A stretch of DNA of 64,000 nucleotides from Aurantiochytrium sp. KH105 (lineage: Eukaryota; Sar; Bigyra; Thraustochytrida; Thraustochytriidae). This document shows, one piece after another, positions 63,906 through 64,000 of this stretch. Numbering within the stretch: the stretch's first letter is position 1; each line of letters starts with the position of its first letter. The position numbers and the translations under genes were made by a program. The notes beneath the pieces are model-generated. The model did not search any database. It worked only from the letters and a program-made list of their open reading frames with translations, and was not told where the DNA came from. The stretch lies in NCBI GenBank assembly GCA_003116975.1, contig BGKB01000118.1, positions 157,561-221,560 of the forward strand. The letters are read 5' to 3'.

Positions 63906-64000
63906 AAAAGGCTTTGACTCTCGTAAGAATACGAATATACAAAAGTAAGCATGATTCGCTCGACTTCATCTTGGCTTGACTTTCTTTTCAATTCACTTTT
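63906..64000. other. 3' flank of SLBP to window edge
   Basis: 95 bp after the SLBP stop, T-rich toward the end. No feature recognised. Confidence 0.4.

Overview
This is a nuclear genomic window from a GC-rich, intron-poor microbial eukaryote. The best guess is a thraustochytrid or related stramenopile: it combines long single-exon genes, a tandem coronin-7, a histone stem-loop binding protein, a UDP-galactopyranose mutase, two SKP1 paralogs and mitochondrial translation and COX-assembly factors. The taxon is inferred from gene content and codon style, not proven. I see no prokaryotic operons, rRNA, tRNA or CRISPR. Nearly every gene is one uninterrupted ORF. Possible introns appear only in two 5' leaders and beside one small 3' exon-like ORF.

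Layout. 0-10 kb: several proteins with mitochondrial-type N termini (an edge-truncated helical protein, a PPR-like 865-residue protein, a 354-residue soluble protein, PET117), plus an ataxin-10 homolog. 10-15.3 kb: a repeat-rich spacer, then a secreted protein ending in a hedgehog-type Hint/Hog autoprocessing domain, then a membrane RING protein whose zinc ligands are in permuted order. 17-26 kb: a membrane-anchored UDP-galactopyranose mutase with a second C-terminal domain, coronin-7, and a coiled-coil membrane protein. 28-33 kb: two SKP1 paralogs bracketing a ParA-type ATPase gene, which lies just downstream of two arrays of 18-bp iteron-like repeats. 34-44 kb: a membrane-anchored JmjC/cupin protein, a large EF-hand protein with a decayed duplicate of its 3' end, an Old Yellow Enzyme and a double hot-dog thioesterase-like protein. 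44-57 kb: a 2377-residue Ser/Asp/Glu-rich repeat protein with an ankyrin end, MRTO4, and a PH-like coiled-coil protein split by an apparent frameshift. 58-64 kb: aspartate-semialdehyde dehydrogenase carrying a 321-bp tandem duplication at an ambiguous base (almost certainly an assembly join), mitochondrial EF-G2, and SLBP.

Many neighbours are divergent pairs sharing a 0.6-2 kb GC-rich upstream region, and tetranucleotide microsatellites recur in these regions. The strongest leads are the hedgehog-like autoprocessing protein with an unfamiliar secreted N-terminal domain, and the ParA gene with iterons between SKP1 paralogs. The permuted RING and the UGM fusion follow.
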